Shown here in pieces: positions 1 to 7,153 of a DNA stretch of 29,676 nucleotides. Origin of the DNA: JAPHTQ01 sp046484535 (GTDB lineage: Bacteria; Pseudomonadota; Gammaproteobacteria; Thiohalomonadales; Thiohalomonadaceae); the NCBI GenBank assembly GCA_046484535.1, contig JAWOIT010000035.1:1-29676 (forward strand), read 5' to 3'. Position numbers and translations under genes: made by a program. The notes under the pieces were generated by a model. That model made no database searches. It worked only from the letters and a program-made list of their open reading frames with translations, and had not been told where the DNA came from. How positions within the stretch are numbered: the first letter of the stretch is position 1; each line of letters opens with the position of its first letter.

Positions 1-1
1 C

Positions 2-148
2 GGGAAGTCGAAGGAAAGCGTGAAGAAGTTCATCTCGGGGCCATCGGTCTACATCTGCAACGAATGCGTCTCCCTTTGCAACGAGATCCTGGCGGAGGAG
101 GAGGAGCGGGAGGCCGTAGAAGGCCACGTGCCCAGCCCCACCCCCATG
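2..148 (+). pseudogene. clpX: ClpX N-terminal zinc-binding domain fragment (both ends missing)
   Basis: Reading from base 2 gives a peptide matching the ClpX zinc-binding domain: a GKS...GPSVYICNECVSLC stretch, including the second cysteine pair (CNEC) and the following acidic linker ending near VPSPTP. ClpX is the ATP-dependent unfoldase of the ClpXP protease, and this domain binds adaptors and zinc. The first CxxC pair lies off the window. The whole AAA+ domain, which should follow the PTP linker, is absent: from about base 150 the DNA encodes a MazG-like protein on the other strand. The open frame runs on to base 430, but the part after the linker is only the antisense of that gene. This is therefore a fragment, created either by rearrangement or by assembly chimerism at the contig end. 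Confidence 0.75.
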
Positions 149-151
149 GCT

Positions 152-415
152 ATTCCAGAAGGCTTCATTGAGATCGAAGTCGGCGGAAATGGCGGTACCG
201 ATCAGCAGAATAAAGAGATCGGCCACCTCCTCCGCCAGCTGCTCCTTGGGTTTGCCCTTGGTGATGGCCGCCCCGATCTCCCCCAACTCTTCCGCCATGA
301 GCGCCATGCGGTAGGTCAGCTCTTCCCCGCCCCTGTTTTTAAAGTCGTGCTTATCATGGAAGGCCTGCACGGCCTCGAGCATGGCACGATAAGAATCGGA
401 GTTGTAATCAGCCAT
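152..415 (-). pseudogene. MazG-like nucleotide pyrophosphohydrolase, C-terminus lost
   Basis: Reading leftward from ATG at 415 gives about 88 residues typical of small MazG-like NTP pyrophosphohydrolases. There is an EExxE-type motif (MAEELGEIGAA, Glu42/43/46) and an ExxD motif (EEVADLF, Glu63/Asp66), the usual Mg-binding helices of the all-alpha MazG fold. The family hydrolyses (d)NTPs to monophosphates. A strong Shine-Dalgarno AAGGAG lies 7 nt before the start. Family-like sequence stops near FWN at about base 152; the frame stays open to the window edge but is there antisense to the clpX fragment. The expected basic C-terminal tail is missing. The gene lies downstream of glyS on the same strand, separated by repeat pair A. 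Confidence 0.7.
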
Positions 416-437
416 TCGGGTACTCCTTGATAAAATA

Positions 438-569
438 TTCACCGCAGAGGCGCGAAGACGCAGAGGTTGGTTTGAAGCGATATCAGGTTAATACCGGATA
501 TGGCTGATTAGTATAACCCTTGAGGATTTCGTCAGCAGTTGCTTTGCGCCTCTGCGCCTTTGCGGTGAA
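438..569. repeat. Inverted-repeat pair A of the CRCARAGR family
   Basis: The left arm at 438-466 reads ttcaccg followed by three 8-nt units (CGCAGAGG, CGCGAAGA, CGCAGAGG). The right arm at 541-569 is its imperfect reverse complement (CGCAAAGG, CGCAGAGG, CGCAAAG after the same TTCAC cap). Most differences are A/G changes. The 74 bp between the arms holds a small hairpin at 480-501 (ATATC/GATAT, inner GGT/ACC, loop TAAT) and no ORF. The pair fills the glyS to mazG-like spacer, and its right arm ends 6 nt from the glyS stop codon. Confidence 0.85.
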
Positions 570-574
570 AAAAA

Positions 575-2650
575 TTAACCCTGCAGCTGTGACAGATCGG
601 CGACTTCGAGGAACAGATTGCGCAGTCGGTTGAGCAGCGCCAGGCGATTGGCGCGTATCACTGCATCGTCCGCCATGACCATGACCTCATCAAAGAAATT
701 GTCGACCACCTGGCGAAGACCGGCCAACTGTTTGAGGGCGGCTTCGTAATCCCGCGCAGCAAAGAGCGGTGCTACGGTACCTGCCATCGTCTCGACCTTA
801 TCATGCAGGGCCTTCTCCTCCGCTTCCTGTAACAGGGCGGTATCGACCTTATCGAAGATCGCCTCATCGGTCTTTTTCAGGATATTGCCTATGCGCTTGT
901 TGGCCGCGGCCAGAGATTCGGCCTCCTCCAGGGCGCGGAAAGCGGTCACCGCCTTGATCCGGGCATCGAAATCGAGCGGATGGGTCGGACGTTGGGCGAG
1001 AACCGCCTCGAAGGTATCCGGGGCGACCTTAAGGTCGTGATAGTAGGCCTTGAGACGGCCCATCATAAAATCGAAGACCTGTTCGACTGCTTGATCGTTG
1101 TCAAAGAGCCCCTTATTGGCATCGGCTGCCCGGGCAAGCATCTGCTGCAGATCGATATCGAGCTTTTCCTCGATGATGATACGCAGCGCCCCAAGTGCGG
1201 CGCGGCGCAGGGCGAAGGGATCCTTGTCGCCGCTGGGGACCTGACCGATGCCGAAGATGCCAATCAGGGTATCGAGTTTGTCGGCGATGGCCACCGCCTG
1301 ACCGGTCCTGCTCTGAGGCAGGGTATCGCCGGCGAAGCGGGGCATGTACTGTTCGTCCAGCGCAACAGCCACTTCGTCCTGTTCGCCGTCGTGGGTGGCA
1401 TAATAGCGGCCCATGATCCCCTGCAGTTCCGGGAATTCGCCGACCACCTCGGTCATTAAATCACATTTCGCCATTAACGCGGCGCGTTCGGCCAGCTTGG
1501 GATCGCCGCCGATAACATCAGCGATATTATGGGAAATAGTGGCGACTCGTTTTGATTTGTCGGCAATGGTACCTAGCTGTTTCTGAAACACCACGCTGTC
1601 GAGGCTATCGAGACGAGACTCGAGGGTCTGTTTTCGGTCCTGGTTCCAGAAAAAGTCGGTATCGCTAAGACGTGGGCGGATGACCCGTTCGTTGCCCTTG
1701 CGGACATAGTCCGGCCGGCGGCTTTCGATATTGCTGACGGTAATGAAGTTGGGCATCAGATTGCCCTCGCCGTCGACCATATGGAAGTACTTCTGGTGGC
1801 CCTTCATCGCCGAGATCAGGCACTCGGGGGGCACTTCGAGAAAGCGTTTATCGAAGCTGCCGACCACCGCCAGCGGCCATTCAACGAGTCCGGTGACCTC
1901 GTCGAGCAGGTCATCATCGATGACTGCCTTACCGCCTGCTTTTTCCGCTTCCTCCATCACCTGGGCGCGGATCGCCTCGCGGCGGGCGGCAAAGTCGGCC
2001 ATGACATGGCCGGTAGTCTCCAGGATGGGGGCATAGGCGGCCGGCTCCCCCAGATAGATCGGATCCGGATGGTGGAAACGGTGACCGTAGGTATCGCGGC
2101 CTGATTTAACACTCAGCACCTCGGTATCGATCACATCATCACCGAACAGCAGCACGACCCAGTGCACGGGGCGGACAAACTCGGCGTCGAGATCGCCCCA
2201 GCGCATGCGCTTGGGGATGGGCAGTTTGTGCAGGGCATCGGTGAGGATCGCCGGGATCAGCTCGGCGGAGGGTCGGCCTGTCTGCGTAGTGCGATAGACC
2301 AGCCACGCGCCCTTTTTGGTCTCCATGGTGTCGAGCTGATCCGGGGACACGCCGCAGGAGCGGGCAAAACCCTCCGTGGCCTTGGTCGGATTGCCGTCCT
2401 CATCGAAGGCGGCGGCAACGGCCGGACCGCGGCGTTCCACCTCTTTATCGGCCTGGCACTCATCCAGCTGTTTGACAAGGACCGCCAGGCGGCGCGGGGC
2501 GGCGAAGGATTCGACCTCGCCGAAATCCAGCTCGTCCTTTTTAAGGCCCTCGCTGATGCCGGTGGTAAAGGCGTTGGAGAGTTTCAACAGCGCCTTCGGC
2601 GGCAGCTCTTCGGTACCGATTTCGATCAGTAAGTCTTTTTTGTTACTCAT
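575..2650 (-). CDS. glyS: Glycine--tRNA ligase beta subunit
   Basis: This 691-residue protein has the length and full sequence character of bacterial GlyS, the beta chain of the alpha2-beta2 glycyl-tRNA synthetase that charges tRNA-Gly in the cytoplasm. The opening LLIEIGTEELPPKAL is the family signature. Further landmarks are GHRFHHP, the MKGHQKYFH segment and an HD-like middle region, followed by the C-terminal helical tRNA-binding part. The start at 2650 is preceded by AAAAGG at about 8 nt spacing. The partner glyQ lies upstream on the same strand, but instead of the usual near-contact the two are separated by about 480 bp carrying repeat pair B and a GxxExxY gene. I see no damage to the reading frame. 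Confidence 0.97.
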   Translation of the reverse strand: MSNKKDLLIEIGTEELPPKALLKLSNAFTTGISEGLKKDELDFGEVESFAAPRRLAVLVKQLDECQADKEVERRGPAVAAAFDEDGNPTKATEGFARSCGVSPDQLDTMETKKGAWLVYRTTQTGRPSAELIPAILTDALHKLPIPKRMRWGDLDAEFVRPVHWVVLLFGDDVIDTEVLSVKSGRDTYGHRFHHPDPIYLGEPAAYAPILETTGHVMADFAARREAIRAQVMEEAEKAGGKAVIDDDLLDEVTGLVEWPLAVVGSFDKRFLEVPPECLISAMKGHQKYFHMVDGEGNLMPNFITVSNIESRRPDYVRKGNERVIRPRLSDTDFFWNQDRKQTLESRLDSLDSVVFQKQLGTIADKSKRVATISHNIADVIGGDPKLAERAALMAKCDLMTEVVGEFPELQGIMGRYYATHDGEQDEVAVALDEQYMPRFAGDTLPQSRTGQAVAIADKLDTLIGIFGIGQVPSGDKDPFALRRAALGALRIIIEEKLDIDLQQMLARAADANKGLFDNDQAVEQVFDFMMGRLKAYYHDLKVAPDTFEAVLAQRPTHPLDFDARIKAVTAFRALEEAESLAAANKRIGNILKKTDEAIFDKVDTALLQEAEEKALHDKVETMAGTVAPLFAARDYEAALKQLAGLRQVVDNFFDEVMVMADDAVIRANRLALLNRLRNLFLEVADLSQLQG

Positions 2651-2667
2651 TTAATAAACCTTTTATT

Positions 2668-3127
2668 GCCACAGAGATCACAGAGGTCACGGAGTACGGC
2701 GTATCCAACCTTTGTGTCTGGTGGGCAAATTTATAAACTGAGGCGTTTAATACCGTTGACTAAACGCTTTTCTCCAAAATTTATCAACAATGCTCGGTGT
2801 AAACCCGTTGCCTTGAGATAGGACAGGGTTTGAGCTACAGCCACATCAGGCAAAGAGCGCTGGGATTTAAGTTCTATTATGACTTCTGACTCGACCAAGA
2901 GATCCAGTATTTGCCCGCGTATTTGCTTGCCTTTGTAATTGACGCTAACTGAGATCTGACGCTGGTAGTTCACTCCTCGTAGCTCAAGTTCATGGCACAA
3001 AGCCTCTTCATATATCGATTCCAAAAGGCCTGGCCCTAATGCACGGTGTACCTCAATCGCTGCAGCAATGATCTTGCTAGTAAGTTTCGTGTCGTCCATG
3101 ACTTCATTCCTCTGTGCGCTCTGTGGC
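2668..3127. repeat. Inverted-repeat pair B bounding a GxxExxY gene (candidate element)
   Basis: The left arm at 2668-2695 consists of CACAGAGAT, CACAGAGGT and CACGGAGT units. The right arm at 3109-3127 reads CCTCTGTGCGCTCTGTGGC, whose reverse complement matches the outer 19 nt of the left arm at 17 positions. Units have a 9-nt period and the CACAGAG flavour, while the other four pairs are mostly CGCAAAG. The interval contains only the 122-codon GxxExxY gene. The right arm overlaps the last base of the glyQ stop codon (TAG, 3129-3127), and its AGAGG is placed to act as the ribosome-binding site of the enclosed gene. The arrangement looks like a small element inserted between glyQ and glyS; I did not find convincing target-site duplications. 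Confidence 0.75.
2731..3099 (-). CDS. GxxExxY protein (PDDEXK-like nuclease family)
   Basis: A 122-residue protein with the signature Gly24-x-x-Glu27-x-x-Tyr30 in an N-terminal helix (GPGLLESIYEEAL). A PDDEXK-type core follows: ILD with Asp66, then IELKS with Glu76-x-Lys78. This fits the GxxExxY / PDDEXK_3 family, whose fold suggests a metal-dependent nuclease but whose biological role is, to my knowledge, not established. ATG at 3099 is preceded by GAGG at about 9 nt, supplied by the flanking repeat arm. The gene lies between glyQ and glyS, is co-oriented with them and is bracketed by inverted repeats. Key residues are present and the frame is intact, so it is probably functional. That it mobilises the repeats is my inference only. 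Confidence 0.88.
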   Translation of the reverse strand: MDDTKLTSKIIAAAIEVHRALGPGLLESIYEEALCHELELRGVNYQRQISVSVNYKGKQIRGQILDLLVESEVIIELKSQRSLPDVAVAQTLSYLKATGLHRALLINFGEKRLVNGIKRLSL

Positions 3128-4044
3128 TAATTCGCTTTTCCCTTCAGCATCGGGAAGCCGAGATTCTCCCGTGCCTCGTAATAGGCCTGTGCCACCGCGC
3201 GGGCCAGTGCCCGGACGCGCAGGATATAGCGCTGGCGCTCGGTGACCGAGATGGCGTGGCGGGCGTCCAGTAAATTAAAGGTGTGTGAGGCCTTGAGTAC
3301 CTGCTCGTAGGCGGGCAGCGGCAGACCGGCCTCGATCAGCTTGTTGGACGCCTTCTCGCACTGATCGAACAGTTTGAAGTTAAAGTCGGTATCGGCGTGC
3401 TCGAAGTTGTAGGTGGACTGCTCCACCTCGTTCTGGTGGTAGACATCACCGTAGGTGATGGGGCCGTCGGAGCCGTGGGTCCAGACCAGATCGAAGACGC
3501 TTTCGACCCCCTGCAGGTACATGGCGATACGCTCCAGGCCGTAGGTGATCTCCCCGGTGACCGGTTTGCAGTCGAGGCCGCCGACCTGCTGGAAATAGGT
3601 GAACTGAGTCACCTCCATGCCGTTGAGCCAGACCTCCCAGCCCAGGCCCCAAGCGCCGAGGGTCGGGGACTCCCAGTTGTCCTCGACGAAACGGATATCG
3701 TGCTCCAGCGGGTCGATGCCCAGCATCTTCAGTGAGCCCAGGTAGAGCTCCTGAATATCCAGCGGTGAGGGTTTGAGGATCACCTGGAACTGGTAATAGT
3801 GCTGCAGACGGTTGGGATTCTCGCCGTAGCGACCGTCGGTGGGTCGGCGCGAGGGCTGCACATAGGCGGTGCTCCAGGGCTCCGGGCCGATGGCGCGCAG
3901 GAAGGTGGCCGGATGGAAGGTGCCGGCGCCCACTTCCATGTCCAGCGGTTGCAGGATCACACAGCCCTGCTCCGCCCAATATTGCTGGAGTGCGAGAATG
4001 AGCCCCTGAAAGGTCGAGACGTCTGCTGAATTCGTTCCGCTCAA
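3127..4044 (-). CDS. glyQ: Glycine--tRNA ligase alpha subunit
   Basis: This is the catalytic alpha chain of heterotetrameric glycyl-tRNA synthetase, which forms glycyl-adenylate. The sequence is highly conserved: TFQGLILALQQYW, PLDMEVGAGTFHPAT, YVQPSRRPTDGRYGENPNR, LGAWGLGWEVWLNGMEVTQFTYFQQ and the C-terminal AISVTERQRYILR. I prefer the TTG start at 4044: AAAGGA lies 6 nt upstream and it gives 305 residues, close to the usual ~300. The in-frame ATG at 4083 adds 13 unconserved residues and lacks a Shine-Dalgarno. The gene is first in the glyQ / GxxExxY / glyS series. Its TAG stop touches the right arm of repeat pair B. Confidence 0.96.
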   Translation of the reverse strand: MSGTNSADVSTFQGLILALQQYWAEQGCVILQPLDMEVGAGTFHPATFLRAIGPEPWSTAYVQPSRRPTDGRYGENPNRLQHYYQFQVILKPSPLDIQELYLGSLKMLGIDPLEHDIRFVEDNWESPTLGAWGLGWEVWLNGMEVTQFTYFQQVGGLDCKPVTGEITYGLERIAMYLQGVESVFDLVWTHGSDGPITYGDVYHQNEVEQSTYNFEHADTDFNFKLFDQCEKASNKLIEAGLPLPAYEQVLKASHTFNLLDARHAISVTERQRYILRVRALARAVAQAYYEARENLGFPMLKGKAN

Positions 4045-4129
4045 GGTGATTCCTTTTAAATGTTCCGCTGCAAAGCCGCACATTATAGCTTGCCATAAGC
4101 GCCTGATAACAGGGGGCTAAACGGCTTTC

Positions 4130-4340
4130 AACGCAAAGGCGCAAAGACGCAAAGGGCGCAAAGTTGTTTGATGAACAGTTACTTGCTCTGCTTATATGGT
4201 GTATGTTCCGTAGAATTATAACTATTACAATGGGTTATAAGTATCAAACAGATGCTTTCGGTAGCTGTGCCGCAATGCAGCAAACGAACAGAAGCACTGT
4301 TATCCTTTGCGCTCTTAGCGTCTTTGCGCCTTTGCGTTTA
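4130..4340. repeat. Inverted-repeat pair C of the CRCARAGR family
   Basis: The left arm 4130-4163 holds four units (CGCAAAGG, CGCAAAGA, CGCAAAGGG, CGCAAAG). The right arm 4304-4340 is its reverse complement with only a few differences over about 34 nt, the best-preserved pair in the window. The 140 bp between is relatively AT-rich and holds only a short unconvincing ORF. The pair occupies most of the 373-bp space between the divergent glyQ and ThiI-like genes. Short direct similarity (ggctttcaa / ggcttttaa) lies outside the arms but is too weak to call a target duplication. Confidence 0.87.
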
Positions 4341-4417
4341 AGGCTTTTAATGGGATCTAGTTGACCGTTAGTGTAAAATTGACGTCAATTCTCCACAGCA
4401 GTCTCGATTTTCCATCC

Positions 4418-5461
4418 ATGACGCAACAACGCAAAGCGGTCGCCCTTATCTCCGGCGGCCTCGATTCCATGCTCGCCGCCAAGGTAATGCTCGAACAGGG
4501 TATCCATGTCGAGGGCATCAATTTCTTTACCGGTTTCTGTGTCGAGGGCCATACCCACGCCATCCGCAAGAAGGACAAGGCGAAGCCCAAGCGCAATAAC
4601 GCCCTCTGGTCGGCCGAGCAACTGGGGATCAAGCTGCACATCATTGATATTGTGGAGGAATACAAGGATGTGTTGCTCAACCCGAAGCACGGCTACGGCG
4701 CCAACATGAATCCCTGCCTGGATTGCAAGATCTTCATGGTGAACAAGGCGCTGGAGTGGGCGGAGAAGAACGGCTTCGACTTTATTATCACCGGCGAGGT
4801 GATCGGTCAGCGTCCCATGTCCCAGCGCAAGGAGACCATGCCGGTGGTGGCGCGGGAGTCGGGCGCCGAGGATCGCCTGCTGCGGCCGCTTTGCGCCAAG
4901 AACCTCCCCCCTACCCTGCCCGAGCGCGAGGGCTGGGTCGATCGGGAGAAGCTCTATGACTTTTCCGGTCGCAACCGCAAACCGCAGATGGCGTTGGCCA
5001 AGCAGTTCGGCTTCGAGGAGTGGGCCTCCCCGGCCGGGGGCTGCTGCTTTCTCACCGATGAGGCCTACTCGCGCAAACTGGTGGACCTGTGGCAGGGGCG
5101 GGGCGCGCGCGAATACACCATGGATGACATCATGCTGCTCAAGGTGGGGCGGCATATTCGCCCTGCCCCCCACTATAAACTGATCGTCAGCCGTGAAGAG
5201 GGGGAGAATAACTTCCTATCCGGCTATAAGAAGCAGTTCATCCACCTCTTTACCACCTCCCACCCGGGGCCGCTGGTGATGGTCGACGGTGAACCGACCG
5301 ACGCGGACCTGGATTTTGCCGCCCGTATCGTCGCCCGCTACAGCAAGGGCCGCACCGCCGAGCAGGTGACGGTGGAGATCCACTATCCTGATGGTGAGAG
5401 CCGCAGTGTGGAAGTCGTACCGTTGCCGCCGCACGAGATCAAAGAGGAGTGGATGGTTTGA
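4418..5461 (+). CDS. ThiI/MnmA-like PP-loop RNA thiolation protein with NFACT-R-type C-terminus
   Basis: A 347-residue protein opening with an ATP-pyrophosphatase PP-loop (SGGLDS, residues 12-17), the adenylation site of tRNA thiolases such as ThiI and MnmA. Cys100-x-x-Cys103 (NPCLDC) and the CysCys at 209-210 (PAGGCCFLTDEAYSRKL) are candidate sulfur-transfer residues. The C-terminal ~115 residues (VGRHIRPAPHYKLIVSREEGENNFL) resemble an NFACT-R-type RNA-binding domain, but from memory only. TusA follows 156 bp downstream and would be a natural sulfur donor. I chose ATG 4418, where family-like sequence begins; the frame is open from TTG 4361, adding 19 unconvincing residues, and neither start has a clear ribosome-binding site. 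The exact RNA target is unknown. QueC is less likely because the cysteine pattern differs. Confidence 0.72.
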   Translation: MTQQRKAVALISGGLDSMLAAKVMLEQGIHVEGINFFTGFCVEGHTHAIRKKDKAKPKRNNALWSAEQLGIKLHIIDIVEEYKDVLLNPKHGYGANMNPCLDCKIFMVNKALEWAEKNGFDFIITGEVIGQRPMSQRKETMPVVARESGAEDRLLRPLCAKNLPPTLPEREGWVDREKLYDFSGRNRKPQMALAKQFGFEEWASPAGGCCFLTDEAYSRKLVDLWQGRGAREYTMDDIMLLKVGRHIRPAPHYKLIVSREEGENNFLSGYKKQFIHLFTTSHPGPLVMVDGEPTDADLDFAARIVARYSKGRTAEQVTVEIHYPDGESRSVEVVPLPPHEIKEEWMV

Positions 5462-5467
5462 AATATA

Positions 5468-5595
5468 TCACCGCAAAGGCGCAAAGGACGCAAAGTGACC
5501 CATTACTCCACCTACGCAAGATGAGGCCTGGGGTGGACCTTATAAAATATGCTTAGCAATTTCTTCACTTATCCCCTTTGCGCACTTTGCGGTGA
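5468..5595. repeat. Inverted-repeat pair D of the CRCARAGR family
   Basis: The left arm 5468-5495 is tcac followed by CGCAAAGG, CGCAAAGGA, CGCAAAG. The right arm 5573-5595 is the imperfect reverse complement (CGCAAAGTG, CGCAAAGG after the same TTCAC cap). About 77 bp lie between, including a possible TCCACC/GGTGGA hairpin at 5507-5536. The left arm starts 7 nt after the stop of the ThiI-like gene, and the right arm ends 22 nt before the TusA start. No promoter motif stands out inside, so transcription of tusA may pass through it. Confidence 0.83.
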
Positions 5596-5617
5596 ATGGG
5601 TTTTATTTGGGAAAAAT

Positions 5618-5848
5618 ATGAAATACGAACTTGATGCTAGGCGGATGTTCTGCCCCATGCCGGTGATTTGCACCCAGGACAGGATTGCTGAATTACAGCC
5701 CGGGGATACCCTTGAGGTGTTTGCCACCGATCCCGGCGTGGTCAACGATATTCCCGCCTGGTGTCGCATCAATGGGCACAAGGTGCTGGAAACCCGCGAG
5801 GAAAACGGCGATATTATCGTTCTCATCGAGGTCGGCAGCGCCGAATAA
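5618..5848 (+). CDS. tusA: TusA-family sulfur carrier protein
   Basis: A 76-residue protein with the TusA/SirA signature Cys-Pro-x-Pro (FCPMPVI, Cys12) near the N-terminus, followed by a short alpha/beta domain ending EENGDIIVLIEVG. TusA proteins carry persulfide sulfur from desulfurases or rhodaneses to tRNA 2-thiolation, and in sulfur oxidisers to dissimilatory enzymes. The open frame begins further upstream, but homology starts at ATG 5618, preceded by GGGAAA. It lies between a ThiI-like PP-loop gene and a cation efflux gene. The first neighbour favours a role in RNA thiolation, although TusA paralogues are hard to assign by sequence alone. Confidence 0.87.
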   Translation: MKYELDARRMFCPMPVICTQDRIAELQPGDTLEVFATDPGVVNDIPAWCRINGHKVLETREENGDIIVLIEVGSAE

Positions 5849-5865
5849 TAAGGAATTTAGGAGCT

Positions 5866-7056
5866 ATGGGCGGACATCATCACCATCATCCCAACCCGCC
5901 TGCTATGGATCCGGGTGATGCGCGCTACCGGCAGATGCGCAAGGTTACCCTCGTCGGCTCGGCGCTTGATCTGGCGCTCGCTGTTCTGAAACTGATCTTC
6001 GGTTTTCTCGCCAACTCCCAGGCCCTGATTGCCGACGGGGTACACTCCCTCTCCGATCTGGCCACCGACTTTATGGTGCTGTTCGCGGCCAAGCACGGCA
6101 GTCGTGACGCCGATGAAACCCACCCTTACGGACACGGCCGTTTCGAGACCCTGGCGACGGTGGCATTGGGTATCGCGCTGATCGTTGTCGCCGGCGGTAT
6201 CGCCTGGGATGCCATTGATCGGCTGTTTCATCCCGAGGAGCTGCTGCAGCCGGGGGTCTGGGCGCTGATCGTCGCGGTGATATCCGTGCTCTCCAAGGAG
6301 TGGATCTACCACTACACCATGCGGGCGGCGAAAAAGCTCAAGTCCGCCATGCTCAAGGCGAACGCCTGGCACAGCCGGACTGATGCCATCTCTTCCATCG
6401 TTGTTGTCATTGGTGTGGCCGGCACGATGGCGGGACTCGAATATCTCGACTCCATCGCCGCGATCCTGGTCGGGGCGATGGTGGCGAAGATTGGCTGGGG
6501 CCTGGCTTGGCAGAGTGTGCACGAGCTTGTCGATACCGCCCTCGATCCGGAACGGGTGGAGCTTATCCGAAAGGAGATCCTCGGTGTCGGCGGGGTTCGT
6601 GAGCTGCATATGCTGCGCACCCGTTCGGTGGGCGGGGAGGCGCTGGTCGACGTGCACGTGATCGTGGATCCGAAATTGAGTGTCTCCGAGGGGCACTATA
6701 TCGGTGAGAGGGTGCGCAAGCGCCTTATCGAGGAGGTGCAAGAGGTCACCGACGTGATGGTCCACGTGGACCCCGAAGATGATGAAAAGATGAAGCCCAG
6801 CCTGGGTCTGCCGACCCGAAGTTGGATTCGGAGCCGGCTGGAGGAGTGCTGGGAGGAGATTCCCCTGGCCAAGCATATCGATCGTATTGTTTTGCACTAT
6901 CTGGACGGCAAGCTGGAGGTGGAGGTTTGTTTTCCCATGGAGGCTGATTCCGGGACACAGATAGAGCGAGAGCAAATGGAGAGGATGCGGAAAAGCGCGA
7001 TGGACCTTGAACAGATCCGTGAAGTGAGCTTTTTTTATCGAAACGCACCAATCTAG
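5866..7056 (+). CDS. Cation diffusion facilitator family metal efflux transporter
   Basis: A 396-residue inner-membrane CDF protein that would export divalent metal (Zn, Fe, Co or Mn) in exchange for protons. About six transmembrane segments lie within residues 28-210. The intramembrane metal site is visible as HSLSD (His60/Asp64, TM2) and HSRTD (His169/Asp173, TM5); HxxxD on both helices favours zinc. A cytoplasmic metallochaperone-like domain follows, then a C-terminal extension beyond the usual ~300 residues. The N-terminus is natively His-rich (MGGHHHHHP), probably metal-binding. ATG 5866 has AGGAG just upstream and lies 17 nt after tusA, so the two are probably co-transcribed. The end of the gene overlaps the weaker NtrC box of glnA. 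Confidence 0.9.
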   Translation: MGGHHHHHPNPPAMDPGDARYRQMRKVTLVGSALDLALAVLKLIFGFLANSQALIADGVHSLSDLATDFMVLFAAKHGSRDADETHPYGHGRFETLATVALGIALIVVAGGIAWDAIDRLFHPEELLQPGVWALIVAVISVLSKEWIYHYTMRAAKKLKSAMLKANAWHSRTDAISSIVVVIGVAGTMAGLEYLDSIAAILVGAMVAKIGWGLAWQSVHELVDTALDPERVELIRKEILGVGGVRELHMLRTRSVGGEALVDVHVIVDPKLSVSEGHYIGERVRKRLIEEVQEVTDVMVHVDPEDDEKMKPSLGLPTRSWIRSRLEECWEEIPLAKHIDRIVLHYLDGKLEVEVCFPMEADSGTQIEREQMERMRKSAMDLEQIREVSFFYRNAPI

Positions 7057-7060
7057 TGCT
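7044..7060. promoter_or_regulatory. Weaker NtrC-binding site upstream of glnA
   Basis: The 17-mer C-GCACC-N5-AGTGC-T matches the NtrC consensus TGCACC-N5-GGTGCA at 9 of 12 positions. Its start is exactly 30 bp from the perfect site downstream, about three helical turns, as in the paired NtrC enhancers of enterobacterial glnA. It overlaps the stop codon of the cation efflux gene. Confidence 0.6.
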
Positions 7061-7073
7061 TATTGTGTATTTA

Positions 7074-7090
7074 TGCACCAGTTGGGTGCA
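7074..7090. promoter_or_regulatory. Perfect NtrC-binding site upstream of glnA
   Basis: TGCACC-AGTTG-GGTGCA matches the NtrC enhancer consensus at all 12 defined positions. Its centre lies roughly 100 bp upstream of the predicted sigma-54 start, the normal distance for NtrC activation by DNA looping. Confidence 0.9.
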
Positions 7091-7153
7091 TAGTTACAGC
7101 TATACAATCAGGTGAAAAGTATATAAATCAAAAATATCAATGATTTATGTTGG

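Noticed and set aside
20..430. A 136-codon plus-strand ORF as one intact gene
   Set aside because: Only the first ~43 codons look like protein (ClpX). The rest is exactly antisense to the MazG-like coding sequence.
438..569. CRISPR array
   Set aside because: The units are 8-9 nt, contiguous and without spacers, arranged as facing inverted pairs. No cas genes are present.
4123..4350. Target-site duplication flanking repeat pair C
   Set aside because: The similarity (ggctttcaa / ggcttttaa) is short, imperfect and not flush with the arms.
4164..4364. A 66-codon ORF within repeat pair C
   Set aside because: It has no recognisable domain, runs through the right repeat arm and has no ribosome-binding site; it is likely chance.
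5866..5901. Vector-derived His-tag contamination
   Set aside because: The His run is part of a natural CDF gene with its own ribosome-binding site, in a chromosomal context with no vector sequence.
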